Below, in pieces: positions 52,021 to 60,735 of a DNA stretch of 64,000 bases. The notes below the pieces were generated by a model. It was not told the DNA's origin, searched no databases, and worked only from the letters and a program-made list of their open reading frames with translations. The stretch is taken from positions 1,798,001-1,862,000 of the forward strand of contig JABTUN010000001.1 in NCBI GenBank assembly GCA_015075365.1. The letters run 5' to 3'. The translations under genes and the position numbers were made by a program. Source of the stretch: Verrucomicrobiaceae bacterium. Lineage in GTDB: Bacteria > Verrucomicrobiota > Verrucomicrobiia > Verrucomicrobiales > Verrucomicrobiaceae. Numbering within the stretch: the stretch's first letter is position 1; each line of letters starts with the position of its first letter.

Positions 52021-53478
52021 ATGAAACGCATCCTTGCCCTTCTCCTCCTCACCACAGCTGCCGTTCACGCCGAAATCCTCGCCGGCATCGCCAAGGTGGA
52101 CATCACGGACCGTACGGTGCCGGTGAACGATCCGTGTTTTGCCAAGGCGCTTGTTTTGAAGAGCGGCGAGACCACCGCGGTGCTCGTCACCGTCGATGCG
52201 GTGGCGATTGGCGGCATTGGGCGCATCGGAAACGGCTTCCTCGCGAATGTTCGTCAGGAGCTCGGCGATCTCGCGGACGAGGTCATCATCAATGCGAGCC
52301 ATTGTCATGGAATCGTGCGCAATGATCTGCAGCAGCTCGTCGTGCAGGCCATCAAGGAGGCAGCGAAGAACCTCGTGCCCGTCAAAGTGAGTGCTGGCGT
52401 CGGCAGCGAGAGCCGCATCAGCGAAAACCGCCGCATGTTCCTCAAAGACGGCACGCAGACCGACATGCGCCGCGCTTACTCAATGCCACGAGATGAAGAT
52501 GTCGTGAGCACGGGTCCGATTGATCCTCAAATTGGCCTGCTGCGGCTCGATCGCCCGGACGGCACGCCGCTGGCCATTGTTTATCAATTCGCCTGCCATC
52601 CGATCATGAACCCGCCGAGCAAGGGCAACTCGGCCGACTACCCCGGCTTTGCATCCAAAGTCATCGAGGAGGCCACCGGCGCGATGGCGTTCTTCGTCCA
52701 AGGCTGCGGCGGCGACATCAACCCGGTGCATTACAAAGAAGTGAGCCGTCCTGCCGATGCCGAGCCGCTCGGCACCATGCTCGGCACGAGCGTTTTGGCC
52801 GCGATGCGTCGATTTGAGCCGCAAAACGACGCCACACTGAAAATCAGCCGCGAAGTGCTCCAACTTCCCCGCGCCGCCGATTTCGAAAAACGCATCGCCA
52901 GCATCGAAACAGAGCAAAAGACCCTCGTGGCGGCCCTGAAGCCCACCAACATCAATTTCAAGACCTTCCTGCCGCTGCTCATGCAGCACAAAATCTTCCC
53001 CGACATGCCCTCGCACTACGCGCAGGGCTATCTCGACAACGCGAAGCCGCTCCAGCAGCTCGATTCTGACAACAAAGCGCTCGTTGAGGCCTACCTCGGC
53101 AATCTCGCCATCATGGAAAAGCTCACGCGGCTGAATGCGAACCTCGCCTTGCTCAAAAGACACCTCTCCGAGACCCAAGCCGCGAACAGTCCCACGCTCG
53201 ATGCTGAGGTCTGCGGCCTGCGCGTCGGAGCCTTCAAGCTCGTCACCTTTCCTGGCGAGGTCACCGTGCAGGTCGGCCTGAACATCAAAAAAGCCGCGCA
53301 GGATGCCAACGCGCACGTCTCCGGCTACACGAACGGCTACATCTGGTACACCGCCACCGAGCAGCAGCGCCGCAACACAGGCTACGCGCAGGAGGACTGC
53401 GATGTGCTCGTCGCGCCGGAGTGGCAGAAGCTCTTCGAAACGAAGGCGCTGGAAGTTTTGCGGCAGCTCGCACGATAA
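52021..53478 (+). CDS. secreted neutral/alkaline ceramidase-like protein
   Basis: A 485-residue protein with a signal peptide (MKRILALLLLTTAAVHAEIL). The N-terminal domain of neutral ceramidases is clear: LAGIAKVDITDRTVPVNDPC, ALVLKSGETTAVLVTVDAVA, INASHCHGIV, VYQFACHPIM and FFVQGCGGDINPVHYKE, which carry the zinc ligands. PVC bacteria have many such proteins; most may act on other amides or esters. It is followed by the TIM-barrel gene after six bases, so an operon is likely. Confidence 0.9.
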   Translation: MKRILALLLLTTAAVHAEILAGIAKVDITDRTVPVNDPCFAKALVLKSGETTAVLVTVDAVAIGGIGRIGNGFLANVRQELGDLADEVIINASHCHGIVRNDLQQLVVQAIKEAAKNLVPVKVSAGVGSESRISENRRMFLKDGTQTDMRRAYSMPRDEDVVSTGPIDPQIGLLRLDRPDGTPLAIVYQFACHPIMNPPSKGNSADYPGFASKVIEEATGAMAFFVQGCGGDINPVHYKEVSRPADAEPLGTMLGTSVLAAMRRFEPQNDATLKISREVLQLPRAADFEKRIASIETEQKTLVAALKPTNINFKTFLPLLMQHKIFPDMPSHYAQGYLDNAKPLQQLDSDNKALVEAYLGNLAIMEKLTRLNANLALLKRHLSETQAANSPTLDAEVCGLRVGAFKLVTFPGEVTVQVGLNIKKAAQDANAHVSGYTNGYIWYTATEQQRRNTGYAQEDCDVLVAPEWQKLFETKALEVLRQLAR

Positions 53479-53484
53479 GCTCTC

Positions 53485-54381
53485 ATGACTCCCTGCCTCT
53501 TCTCCATCAGTTACGCCGGTTTTTGGGGCCAGGCTGTCTTGAAGCTGGCCGACTTCATTCCGCATGCGGCCGGCCTTGGCTTTGAGTCGGTCATGATTGC
53601 TGGAAAGCGCCCCCATCTTTCGCCGCTCGATGCCGCGGAGCAGATCGAGCCTTTGAAAGCCGCGCTGGCCGCCGCAAACCTTCGCTGCGATGTGCTTGGG
53701 GCCTACACGAACCTCGTGCAGCCCGTCGGCGTCGGCTGCGAGGTGCCGCAGATCGAGTTTCAGATCGCCTATGTCGAATCGCTGGCCCGCATCGCCTCGC
53801 AGTTGGGTGCGAAGGTGGTGCGCATCTTTGGCGCATACGAGATCGACGGCCAGGACCCACAGACCCAGTGGAAGCGCTGTGCGGCCGCCATTCGCGAGAT
53901 GTGTGACCGCTCTGCCGCGCACGGCGTCACCATCGCGCTGCAAAATCATCACGATGTCGGCCTTCACACCGCCGCTCTGCTCGAAATGCTCGCCGACATC
54001 GGCCGCGCGAACTGCAAGCTCGGCTTCGACGCGTGGTCGCCCGCGCTGCGCGGCGAGAACCTCTACGAAGCCGCGAAACTTGCCGCGCCACATACCGTCA
54101 TCACGACGAATGCGGACTACATCAAAGTCCCGCGCCATCGTTACCGCCCGGAGTTGGTGAACTACGAGCGCCAGGAGGTCGATTGGGTTCGTGCCGTGCC
54201 GTTTGGCACCGGTTTCATTGACTACGAGGCCTTTTTCAATGGCCTCAAAGACGGCGGCTTCGATGGCATCGCCACGTTTGAGATGTGCTCGCCGCTGCGC
54301 GGCGGCGGATCGTTGGAAAACTTGGACGCCTGCACCAAGGCTTATCTTGGCTGGATGAGGGATCGTCAGTTCATCCGTTGA
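53485..54381 (+). CDS. sugar phosphate isomerase/epimerase (xylose isomerase-like TIM barrel)
   Basis: A 298-residue TIM barrel with the metal and substrate ligands of the AP-endonuclease-2 family: FISYAGFWGQAVLKLADFI-like start, VRIFGAYEIDGQDPQTQWKR, TIALQNHHDVGLHTAALLEM, KLGFDAWSPALRGENLYEAA and the Glu/Asp-rich end DGIATFEMCSPLRGGGSLEN. No signal peptide. It probably epimerises a sugar or sugar acid in the cytoplasm. It follows the ceramidase-like gene by six bases. Confidence 0.88.
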   Translation: MTPCLFSISYAGFWGQAVLKLADFIPHAAGLGFESVMIAGKRPHLSPLDAAEQIEPLKAALAAANLRCDVLGAYTNLVQPVGVGCEVPQIEFQIAYVESLARIASQLGAKVVRIFGAYEIDGQDPQTQWKRCAAAIREMCDRSAAHGVTIALQNHHDVGLHTAALLEMLADIGRANCKLGFDAWSPALRGENLYEAAKLAAPHTVITTNADYIKVPRHRYRPELVNYERQEVDWVRAVPFGTGFIDYEAFFNGLKDGGFDGIATFEMCSPLRGGGSLENLDACTKAYLGWMRDRQFIR

Positions 54382-54428
54382 ATGAAACACGGTTGCCTTC
54401 CGCGCTTCCCTGTCCACCTCATGGCCGC

Positions 54429-55106
54429 ATGTTCTCCCCACGCGACTATCTCGACCTCACTCACACGAAGCACGGCATTCTCTTCCCGGATGATGCGCCT
54501 GTGTGGGCGGCGCTTTCCCGCATCGAGCAATACCTGGAGTTCCGCCTCCAGCGGGAGATCCGCTGCCAGGTGCCTCCCGGTGCCTTCATCGGCGAGGATG
54601 TGTTCATCGACGAGGGCACCACGCTGGAGCCCGGCTGCGTCATTCGCGGCCCCGCCTGGATTGGACGCAACTGCCAGGTGCGCGCCGGCTGCTATGTCCG
54701 TGAAAACGTGATCGTGGGCGATGGCTGCGTGCTGGGAAACTCCTGCGAGTTCAAGAACTGCGTGCTCTTCGATGACTGCGAGGTGCCGCATTACAACTAT
54801 GTCGGCGATGCCATCCTGGGCCACCGCGCGCATCTCGGCGCGGGTGTGGTGCTATCCAATGTGCGTCTCGACCGCCAGGAGGTCACCGTCCGCACGGAGC
54901 ATGACGTGGTGCCCACGGGTCTGCGCAAATTTAGCGCCGTCATCGGCGACTATGCCGAGCTCGGCTGCAACAGCGTCGTCAGCCCCGGCAGCCTCATCGG
55001 CCGCCGCGCCATCCTCTACCCGCTCACGCACTTCAGCGGCGTGCTCGGTCATGATCTGATCGTCAAAACACGCCAGACGCAGCAGTTGGTGAAGCGGAAA
55101 AAGTGA
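54429..55106 (+). CDS. left-handed beta-helix transferase (sugar nucleotidyltransferase-like)
   Basis: A 225-residue protein with hexapeptide repeats: FIGEDVFIDEGTTLEPGCVI, WIGRNCQVRAGCYVRENVIV, NYVGDAILGHRAHLGAGVVL and LGCNSVVSPGSLIGRRAILY. It resembles the C-terminal acyltransferase half of GlmU-like proteins without the nucleotidyl part (PVC-type). Substrate unknown. The start at ATG 54429 is preferred over the open frame from 54285. It converges on the DUF1553 gene with an 11-base gap. Confidence 0.85.
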   Translation: MFSPRDYLDLTHTKHGILFPDDAPVWAALSRIEQYLEFRLQREIRCQVPPGAFIGEDVFIDEGTTLEPGCVIRGPAWIGRNCQVRAGCYVRENVIVGDGCVLGNSCEFKNCVLFDDCEVPHYNYVGDAILGHRAHLGAGVVLSNVRLDRQEVTVRTEHDVVPTGLRKFSAVIGDYAELGCNSVVSPGSLIGRRAILYPLTHFSGVLGHDLIVKTRQTQQLVKRKK

Positions 55107-55117
55107 TCCGTTCTTCC

Positions 55118-57994
55118 TCAGTCCACAAAGCTGAACTCGTTCAGATTCAGAATCACGCGGCAGGCATTTTCGAGGCCTTCGCGTTTCGCATAGTCCTCCA
55201 GGGCAGCGAATTCCTCCGGTGTAGGCTCGCGGGCAATAGCGAGCTGAAAGGCGCGTTTCACATTGCCAGCATGCGCGGCGAAGTGCTTCGCCATCGTCAC
55301 GGTGAGGCCGTTGTTCATCATCGCGAGCGCTTGCAGCGGGCTGAGCGACTCGTTGCGCTTGTCCACGCGCATCGACGGGTCGGCGCAGTCGAGAACCGTC
55401 ATGAACGGTTGCTGCTGGCTGCGCACAATGAAGCGGTAGATGCTGCGGCGGTGGCTCTTCGGGTCCTCCGGATCATGCAGATGGTATTCGTAGTGCGGCG
55501 AGTGCTGCGGCTTGTCGATGACGAAGTCCTGAAAGCTTGGCCCGCCCATCGTGAGGTCCAGTTTGCCGCTCACGGCGAGGATGGAATCACGAATGGCCTC
55601 CGCGTCGAGCTTGCGGCGGGTTTGGCGGGCGTAGAACGAGTTTTCCAACTCGTTGGCTGAACCAGTCGAAGAACTCGTTCGACGATACGCCTCACTCATC
55701 ACGATGAGCTTGTGCAGCTTCTTCAAACTGCCGCCGAGGTCATCGCGAAAGGTCACCGCCAGCCAGTCAAGCAGCTCGGGATGACTCGGCTTCGCGCCCA
55801 TGCGGCCGAAGTCGTTCGCGGTCTCGACGAGGCCGCGGCCGAAGTGATGCTGCCACACGCGATTCACGATGCTGCGCCAGGTGAGCGCGTTGTTTGGATG
55901 CGTGATCCACTTCGCCAAAGCGGCACGTCGGGCGGCTTCATCCTCGCCACGCAGTTCAAAAGGAATATCGAAGAGACCAGCGAGTGCCTGGATCGTGTTC
56001 GGTCCGACTTCCTGCGCGGGTTGTTTGATGTCGCCCCGCTTGAGCACCTGGATGGTGCGCGGTGTGCCGTGTGTGCCCTTGAAGGCGCCGCTGCCGTAGT
56101 GGACGGCGCCGGCATACACTTTCTGCGGCGCGGGCAGCGCAGGCAGCGAATCGCGCTCTTTTCGCAACGCGACGAGCTGCCTCTTCGTCGCTTCGTCCGC
56201 TTGAGCGAGCATCAGAGCATCGCGCTGACGGATGAGCTGATTTTTATCCTCTTCACTGCGACTTTCGGGCGCGATGCCATCGGTGAGGTTCGTTTTCCGC
56301 CAGCGTGGCGGGGCCTCGATGCTGTCCAGCGATGTCACAGGCTTGCCTGCGGCGAGATTCGGGCCGGTTTTGCTGTCATAGACCTCCATCTCGGCGAGCG
56401 CGAAGATGTAGTCGTTGCTTCGTTTGGCGAGCTTCACAGCCGTGACGCGCACAAAGCGGCCCGTGACACCGTCATCGCCCGCGGTGCCGCTTTCGAAGGG
56501 TTTGAGGCCGGGATTCGCGAAATCGTGCATGAAGGTGGCGTCGTGCTTCCGCCATACGAGCGAGACGCCGGTCTTGAATTCGGGATCGTCGCTCACTTCG
56601 ATCTTGAATCGCACGGGGAAGCCAAAACCGCCGCCGATCTTGCCGTAGTCGTCGTAGCAGGGCTTCAGCACGATGCGCTCGACCTGCACGCTCTTGCCGA
56701 GATCGACCTGCACCCACTTCGTGGCGTCTTGAGTGGGCGAAATGGCGCTGTGCCAGCCGAAATCGGGCTTCGCGTTCGGATTCGCGCCTTTTTCGGCCGC
56801 GCCGTCGATGCGCTTGCTGAGCACGGTGTAGGCTTCACCAGCTTTTTGCTTCAACGGAGCCTCCAAGGCCGCGATTTGATCGGCGAGCCGCTTCTTCTGC
56901 TTTTGCAGCGCGGCGAACTTCTGCATCGACGCATCATCCGGATAGTAATCGACCTCTGTGCGGTCGATCGCGGCAAAGATGGCCTGCAGCGAATAGTAGT
57001 CCTCTTGCGAAATGGGATCGAATTTGTGATTGTGGCACTGCGCGCACTGAATCGTGAGGCTGCACACGGTGCCGATGGCGTTTTGCACCATGTCATCGCG
57101 ATCCAGATGCCGCGCGATCTTGCCGTCAAGCTTCGTCTCCGGCACTTCCGCATGTCCAATGAGATCCCACGGCCCCGCCGCGATGAACCCCAGCGCCGTG
57201 ATGCCATCCACGGTGCCCGGATACAACGCATCCCCGGCGATTTGCTCCTCGATGAAGCGGGCATACGGTTTGTCGTTGTTGAGGGCGCGGATGACGTAGT
57301 CCCGATATGGCCACGCATTCAGCCGCGGCTTGTCTTTGTCGTAGCCATGCGTCTCGCCGTAATGCACCGCATCCAGCCAATGCCGCGCCCAGCGCTCGCC
57401 ATGGCGCGGTGAGGCGAGGAGATGATCGACGAGCTTTTCGTAGCGTTCGTCCGACAGGTCCGACCAGTCTGCCAAGTCCGACGGTGTGGGCGGGAGGCCG
57501 GTCAGATCGAAGAAGAGCCGCCGGATGAGTGTGCGGGCATCGGCACGAGGGGCGGGTGTGAGGCCTTTCTCCTTCAGCTTCGTCTGAATGAAGGCATCCA
57601 CGCTTTGTCCTTGGGGCTTTGAGAGCGGTTTGAAGGCCCACCAGTCTGTTTTGTCTTCCAGCTTCGCGACATCGACGCCATCCGGCCAGTTGGCGCCTTC
57701 ATCGATCCAGCGTTTCAGCGTTTCAAGCTCCGCGCTGCTCAGCTTCGACTTCGGCGGCATCGGCGTGTCTTTCTCCAGACCGCTGACGAATCGAAACAGC
57801 GTGCTTTCCGAGCTTTGACCCGGTTTGATGTGCTTCAGGGCTACCGACTTGATGTCGAGGCGGTAGTCGTTCTTCTGTTTTTCGGCCCCGTGGCACTCGT
57901 AGCAGTGCTTTTCCAAGATCGGACGCACCTCACGCACAAAATCCACCGCAAGGGCGGAAGTCGTGGAAAACGTGACAAGGCAGAGAAGACGCAT
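55118..57994 (-). CDS. DUF1553/DUF1549 planctomycete-type cytochrome protein
   Basis: A 958-residue secreted protein with a signal peptide (MRLLCLVTFSTTSALAVDFV). A cytochrome-like PSCyt1 domain carries CYECH (31-35). DUF1549 starts near residue 125 (VDAFIQTKLKEKGLTPAPRA, CAQCHNHKFDPISQEDYYSL), an F5/8-type discoidin-like domain is inserted (about 410-560), and a DUF1553 C-terminus follows (TWRSIVNRVWQHHFGRGLVE, SPLQALAMMNNGLTVTMAKH). PVC family, usually paired with a DUF1501 protein, which here is far away (13990). Confidence 0.94.
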   Translation of the reverse strand: MRLLCLVTFSTTSALAVDFVREVRPILEKHCYECHGAEKQKNDYRLDIKSVALKHIKPGQSSESTLFRFVSGLEKDTPMPPKSKLSSAELETLKRWIDEGANWPDGVDVAKLEDKTDWWAFKPLSKPQGQSVDAFIQTKLKEKGLTPAPRADARTLIRRLFFDLTGLPPTPSDLADWSDLSDERYEKLVDHLLASPRHGERWARHWLDAVHYGETHGYDKDKPRLNAWPYRDYVIRALNNDKPYARFIEEQIAGDALYPGTVDGITALGFIAAGPWDLIGHAEVPETKLDGKIARHLDRDDMVQNAIGTVCSLTIQCAQCHNHKFDPISQEDYYSLQAIFAAIDRTEVDYYPDDASMQKFAALQKQKKRLADQIAALEAPLKQKAGEAYTVLSKRIDGAAEKGANPNAKPDFGWHSAISPTQDATKWVQVDLGKSVQVERIVLKPCYDDYGKIGGGFGFPVRFKIEVSDDPEFKTGVSLVWRKHDATFMHDFANPGLKPFESGTAGDDGVTGRFVRVTAVKLAKRSNDYIFALAEMEVYDSKTGPNLAAGKPVTSLDSIEAPPRWRKTNLTDGIAPESRSEEDKNQLIRQRDALMLAQADEATKRQLVALRKERDSLPALPAPQKVYAGAVHYGSGAFKGTHGTPRTIQVLKRGDIKQPAQEVGPNTIQALAGLFDIPFELRGEDEAARRAALAKWITHPNNALTWRSIVNRVWQHHFGRGLVETANDFGRMGAKPSHPELLDWLAVTFRDDLGGSLKKLHKLIVMSEAYRRTSSSTGSANELENSFYARQTRRKLDAEAIRDSILAVSGKLDLTMGGPSFQDFVIDKPQHSPHYEYHLHDPEDPKSHRRSIYRFIVRSQQQPFMTVLDCADPSMRVDKRNESLSPLQALAMMNNGLTVTMAKHFAAHAGNVKRAFQLAIAREPTPEEFAALEDYAKREGLENACRVILNLNEFSFVD

Positions 57995-58050
57995 GAAGCT
58001 TCATACGTGGGCTCAGCGTGTCTTTCATGCCACGCGAGTGCGGGACAGGC

Positions 58051-59322
58051 TCACTTCACGAATTTGACGTCCACCTTCGGCAGCAGGCCTTTCACTTTGG
58101 CCTGCGTTTCGTCAGGGTAGCCCTTGCCGTAGCGGACGAGCGTGAGAGTTTTGAGATGAGCGAAGGCTTGCAACGGCTGAAGGCGGACGTCGGGCAGATC
58201 GAGATTCGAGAGTGAGAGTTCACGGACCTGGGTCACACCTGCGAGGGCGATGAGATCGGCGTCGGTGAAGGCTTTGGCATCGAGCGAGAGCTTGCGCAGG
58301 GTCGGGATGGCTTTGACGGTGGCGATGGCTTCTGCGGCGGGACTGCACACGCCATACTCGAGGGCCACGTATTCCATCGGCAGCTCGCGCAGGTGCTTCA
58401 TGAGGCCTGCGGTGGCTTTGGCGCAGCTGATCTCGATGCCTGTGAGGTGCTTGAGCTTCTTGAAGTGCTCCGCACCGGCATCGGTGAGCTGCTTGGAGTG
58501 CCAGAGCTTGATGAACTCGAGGTTCGGGAACTTTTCACACACGTGGCCGAGACCTTCGTCATCCAAGCCGTTGCTGTGGAAGTTGATGCGCTTCAGTTTG
58601 GTCCAGCCATCGAACTTCGCGAAGAAGTGGCCTGGATACCCCGCGCCACGTGGCGTGAAGGACTCCAAGTTCTTCAGGCCCGCGAGTTTCTCCCAACCCG
58701 CATCGGTGGCCTTGCCGAAGTAGGCCAGTTCGAGGTTGGTGAGATCCGGGAACTCGGTGAGTTGCTGGAGTTGGGCTAGGCTGGCATCGCCCAGTCTGCC
58801 AAAGCCGCTCACGCTCAGACTCTTGAGTTTCTTGAGCTTGAGCAACGGAGCCACCCAGGTGTCTTGGATTCCTGAAGCCTCTAGCTTCACCGACTCCAGC
58901 GAAGGAATGTGCCCGAGGTGCTCGATGAACGCGGCGTTGTAGGGGTCGGCGTTCTCCTTGCGATGATCGTGCGCCTTGCCTCCGAGGATGTTGATGCTGA
59001 CCTGGGTGAGCGTGTCAAAGATCGCGATGTCGCCGCCAGCCGCCTTCTTCAAAGCTTCGGGCGTGGTGTTGATCTTCGTGAAAGCGCCCGGTGCGCTCTC
59101 GATGGTGCGGATGACGGCCTCGACGTGCACATACTGCTCGGCGGCGGTCAAGATCTCGCCGGCATGGTTGCTGAGCGCTTGTTTCAAAGCGGCATCCGTC
59201 GTGGCAGCGATGACAGCATCGAGCTCGGCGCGTGAGGTGACTTTGGAGACATCGGGCGCGGCAGCATGGAGCGCCGCGAGAGAGCCGAGAAGGAGGGTTG
59301 TGAGAAAAGCGACGCGGATCAT
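58051..59322 (-). CDS. secreted leucine-rich-repeat-like protein
   Basis: A 423-residue protein with a signal peptide (MIRVAFLTTLLLGSLAALHA), then leucine-rich-repeat-like coils (LKKLKSLSVSGFGRLGDASL, LPMEYVALEYGVCSPAAEAI, VTQVRELSLSNLDLPDVRLQ). Such proteins are frequent beside cytochrome-type secreted proteins in Verrucomicrobiota. Ligand unknown. About 56 bases separate it from the DUF1553 gene, whose start lies just after its stop on the same strand, so it may be first in the unit. Confidence 0.82.
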   Translation of the reverse strand: MIRVAFLTTLLLGSLAALHAAAPDVSKVTSRAELDAVIAATTDAALKQALSNHAGEILTAAEQYVHVEAVIRTIESAPGAFTKINTTPEALKKAAGGDIAIFDTLTQVSINILGGKAHDHRKENADPYNAAFIEHLGHIPSLESVKLEASGIQDTWVAPLLKLKKLKSLSVSGFGRLGDASLAQLQQLTEFPDLTNLELAYFGKATDAGWEKLAGLKNLESFTPRGAGYPGHFFAKFDGWTKLKRINFHSNGLDDEGLGHVCEKFPNLEFIKLWHSKQLTDAGAEHFKKLKHLTGIEISCAKATAGLMKHLRELPMEYVALEYGVCSPAAEAIATVKAIPTLRKLSLDAKAFTDADLIALAGVTQVRELSLSNLDLPDVRLQPLQAFAHLKTLTLVRYGKGYPDETQAKVKGLLPKVDVKFVK

Positions 59323-59374
59323 GGAGTGGTGGATTCTTGCAGTAATGAGATGGGGTGCGCTAGGTCGCTGGATT

Positions 59375-59408
59375 CATTTCTCCAACACTCCAGCACTCCA
59401 CTTCTCCA
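59375..59408. repeat. short GAGTG-type repeat arm
   Basis: Contains repeated CACTCC units with 8 to 10 base spacing, at the 3' edge of the tandem paralog gene. Related to the arms at 60663-60690 and 62047-62130. Confidence 0.5.
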
Positions 59409-60662
59409 TCAATACTTCGGGAAGATCGCCGGTGTGGGGAAGCGCTCTTCGGTGCTGGTGTCCCGGAGGTATTCCTCCCTTGGCACCTGGACCTGGGGCC
59501 AACTGCCGGGCCGGACGCGGACGACGCGCGTGGGGCGGATACCTTCGATGATGAGGTCGGTCTCAAAACGAATCTGGATGCCGCTGCTGCCAAGAGGAGC
59601 TTCGCCGGGCGATTTGATGACGTCGAGGATGGTGCCTCGCGAGGCCATGTGCGCGGGGCCGTAGGCTCCGTGGGTGTGCTTCAGCGTGTTCTCGACTGAA
59701 TTCATCAAGGCGGGGACGCCTTTCTGAAAATCGGCGTAGAGCGAGGCGTCCATGCCGCCGAACAACGTGGCGGTGACGGTGGCGCGGCCGAACTTGCCAT
59801 ACTCGACATGGTCGATCCACGCGGCCATCCAGCGGCTGCGAATGAAGGCCTTGTGCACCTCGGTCTGGTGATGGGCGGCACGCTGCATCGCCGCTTCGTC
59901 GAGCCAGATGTCCGAGATGTGAAAGCGGGTGAAGACGCCATCCGGTGTGGGCTTCCAGGTGATGCCGAGCAGGACGGACTGGCCGTTGAGGGCCTTTTTT
60001 CCTTCAGCGGGCCACGCGCCCTCGGCGATGAGTTCGTCGATGCTCAAACACTCGCGACCACGCCAGACGCGGGTGGCGGCATCGAAGGTCATTTTTTCCT
60101 CGGTGGCCTTGCTGTCGCCACCTTTCTTTGGCTCGCGGGTGGCGCTGATCATGCCGGTGTTGTTTTTGATCTCCACTTCCTTGAGTTTCCAGGTCAAGCC
60201 CTCGCGCTGGCAGTGGCTGGGCTCGTCCTCAAGAAGAAGCACATGATTCTCGGCAGGGAAGATGCCAGCGCCGCGATTGTGATTCGCATCCTTTTTTCCG
60301 CTATCGACCGGCAGCACCGGCACGGCGGAGGTCTTCGGATCGGGCGGCAAAAAGGCGTGGACGTGCATCACGGTGCCGAGCGGGACATCCCGCAGATCCG
60401 CCGGCGCTCCATGATAGTTGACCATGCCATACGGCAGCATGGCGAACGGATGCGGATCATTCCGGAAAAACATGCCCGAGCCCTGCACGCGAATGCTGCC
60501 GCGGCGGTTCGCGTGATCCACGAAGATGAGTTCACCACGGTAGGAGTGCGCTTTTTCCAAAGGCGGGAACTTCCCGGCCTCGGGGCGGAAGGGTTCGTCT
60601 GCTGCATGGGTGAAAGCAGATGAAATGAGGCAACATGCCAGCAACAAACAGACGCGGGGCAT
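59409..60662 (-). CDS. secreted paralog A of a tandem pair, unknown function
   Basis: A 417-residue protein with a signal peptide (MPRVCLLLACCLISSAFTHA). The body includes RGELIFVDHANRRGSIRVQG, FLPPDPKTSAVPVLPVDSGK, HNRGAGIFPAENHVLLLEDE, KPTPDGVFTRFHISDIWLDE and a C-terminus GSWPQVQVPREEYLRDTSTE. No known domain is recognised. It is highly similar over its whole length to the next gene (60736-62034), same strand, separated by about 70 bases. The start at ATG 60662 gives the signal peptide; the frame upstream to 60959 is an overlap with the neighbour. Confidence 0.8.
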   Translation of the reverse strand: MPRVCLLLACCLISSAFTHAADEPFRPEAGKFPPLEKAHSYRGELIFVDHANRRGSIRVQGSGMFFRNDPHPFAMLPYGMVNYHGAPADLRDVPLGTVMHVHAFLPPDPKTSAVPVLPVDSGKKDANHNRGAGIFPAENHVLLLEDEPSHCQREGLTWKLKEVEIKNNTGMISATREPKKGGDSKATEEKMTFDAATRVWRGRECLSIDELIAEGAWPAEGKKALNGQSVLLGITWKPTPDGVFTRFHISDIWLDEAAMQRAAHHQTEVHKAFIRSRWMAAWIDHVEYGKFGRATVTATLFGGMDASLYADFQKGVPALMNSVENTLKHTHGAYGPAHMASRGTILDVIKSPGEAPLGSSGIQIRFETDLIIEGIRPTRVVRVRPGSWPQVQVPREEYLRDTSTEERFPTPAIFPKY

Positions 60663-60693
60663 TGGAGTGCTGGAGTGGTGGAGTGATGCGTGG
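60663..60693. repeat. GGAGTG-type repeat arm upstream of paralog A
   Basis: Repeated GGAGTGGT/GGAGTGCT units with about 8 base spacing, immediately upstream of the paralog A start codon. Same unit type as the hairpin at 62047-62130. Confidence 0.55.
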
Positions 60694-60735
60694 GACATGA
60701 TCGACAGAAGAATGGGGACAGGAGAATCGAGTACC

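Noticed and set aside
52480..54441. Long minus-strand open frame of 653 codons
   Set aside because: Antisense to the ceramidase-like and TIM-barrel genes, with no domain and shadow-type composition.
55712..57412. Plus-strand open frame of 566 codons
   Set aside because: Antisense to the DUF1553 gene, with no start context or domain.
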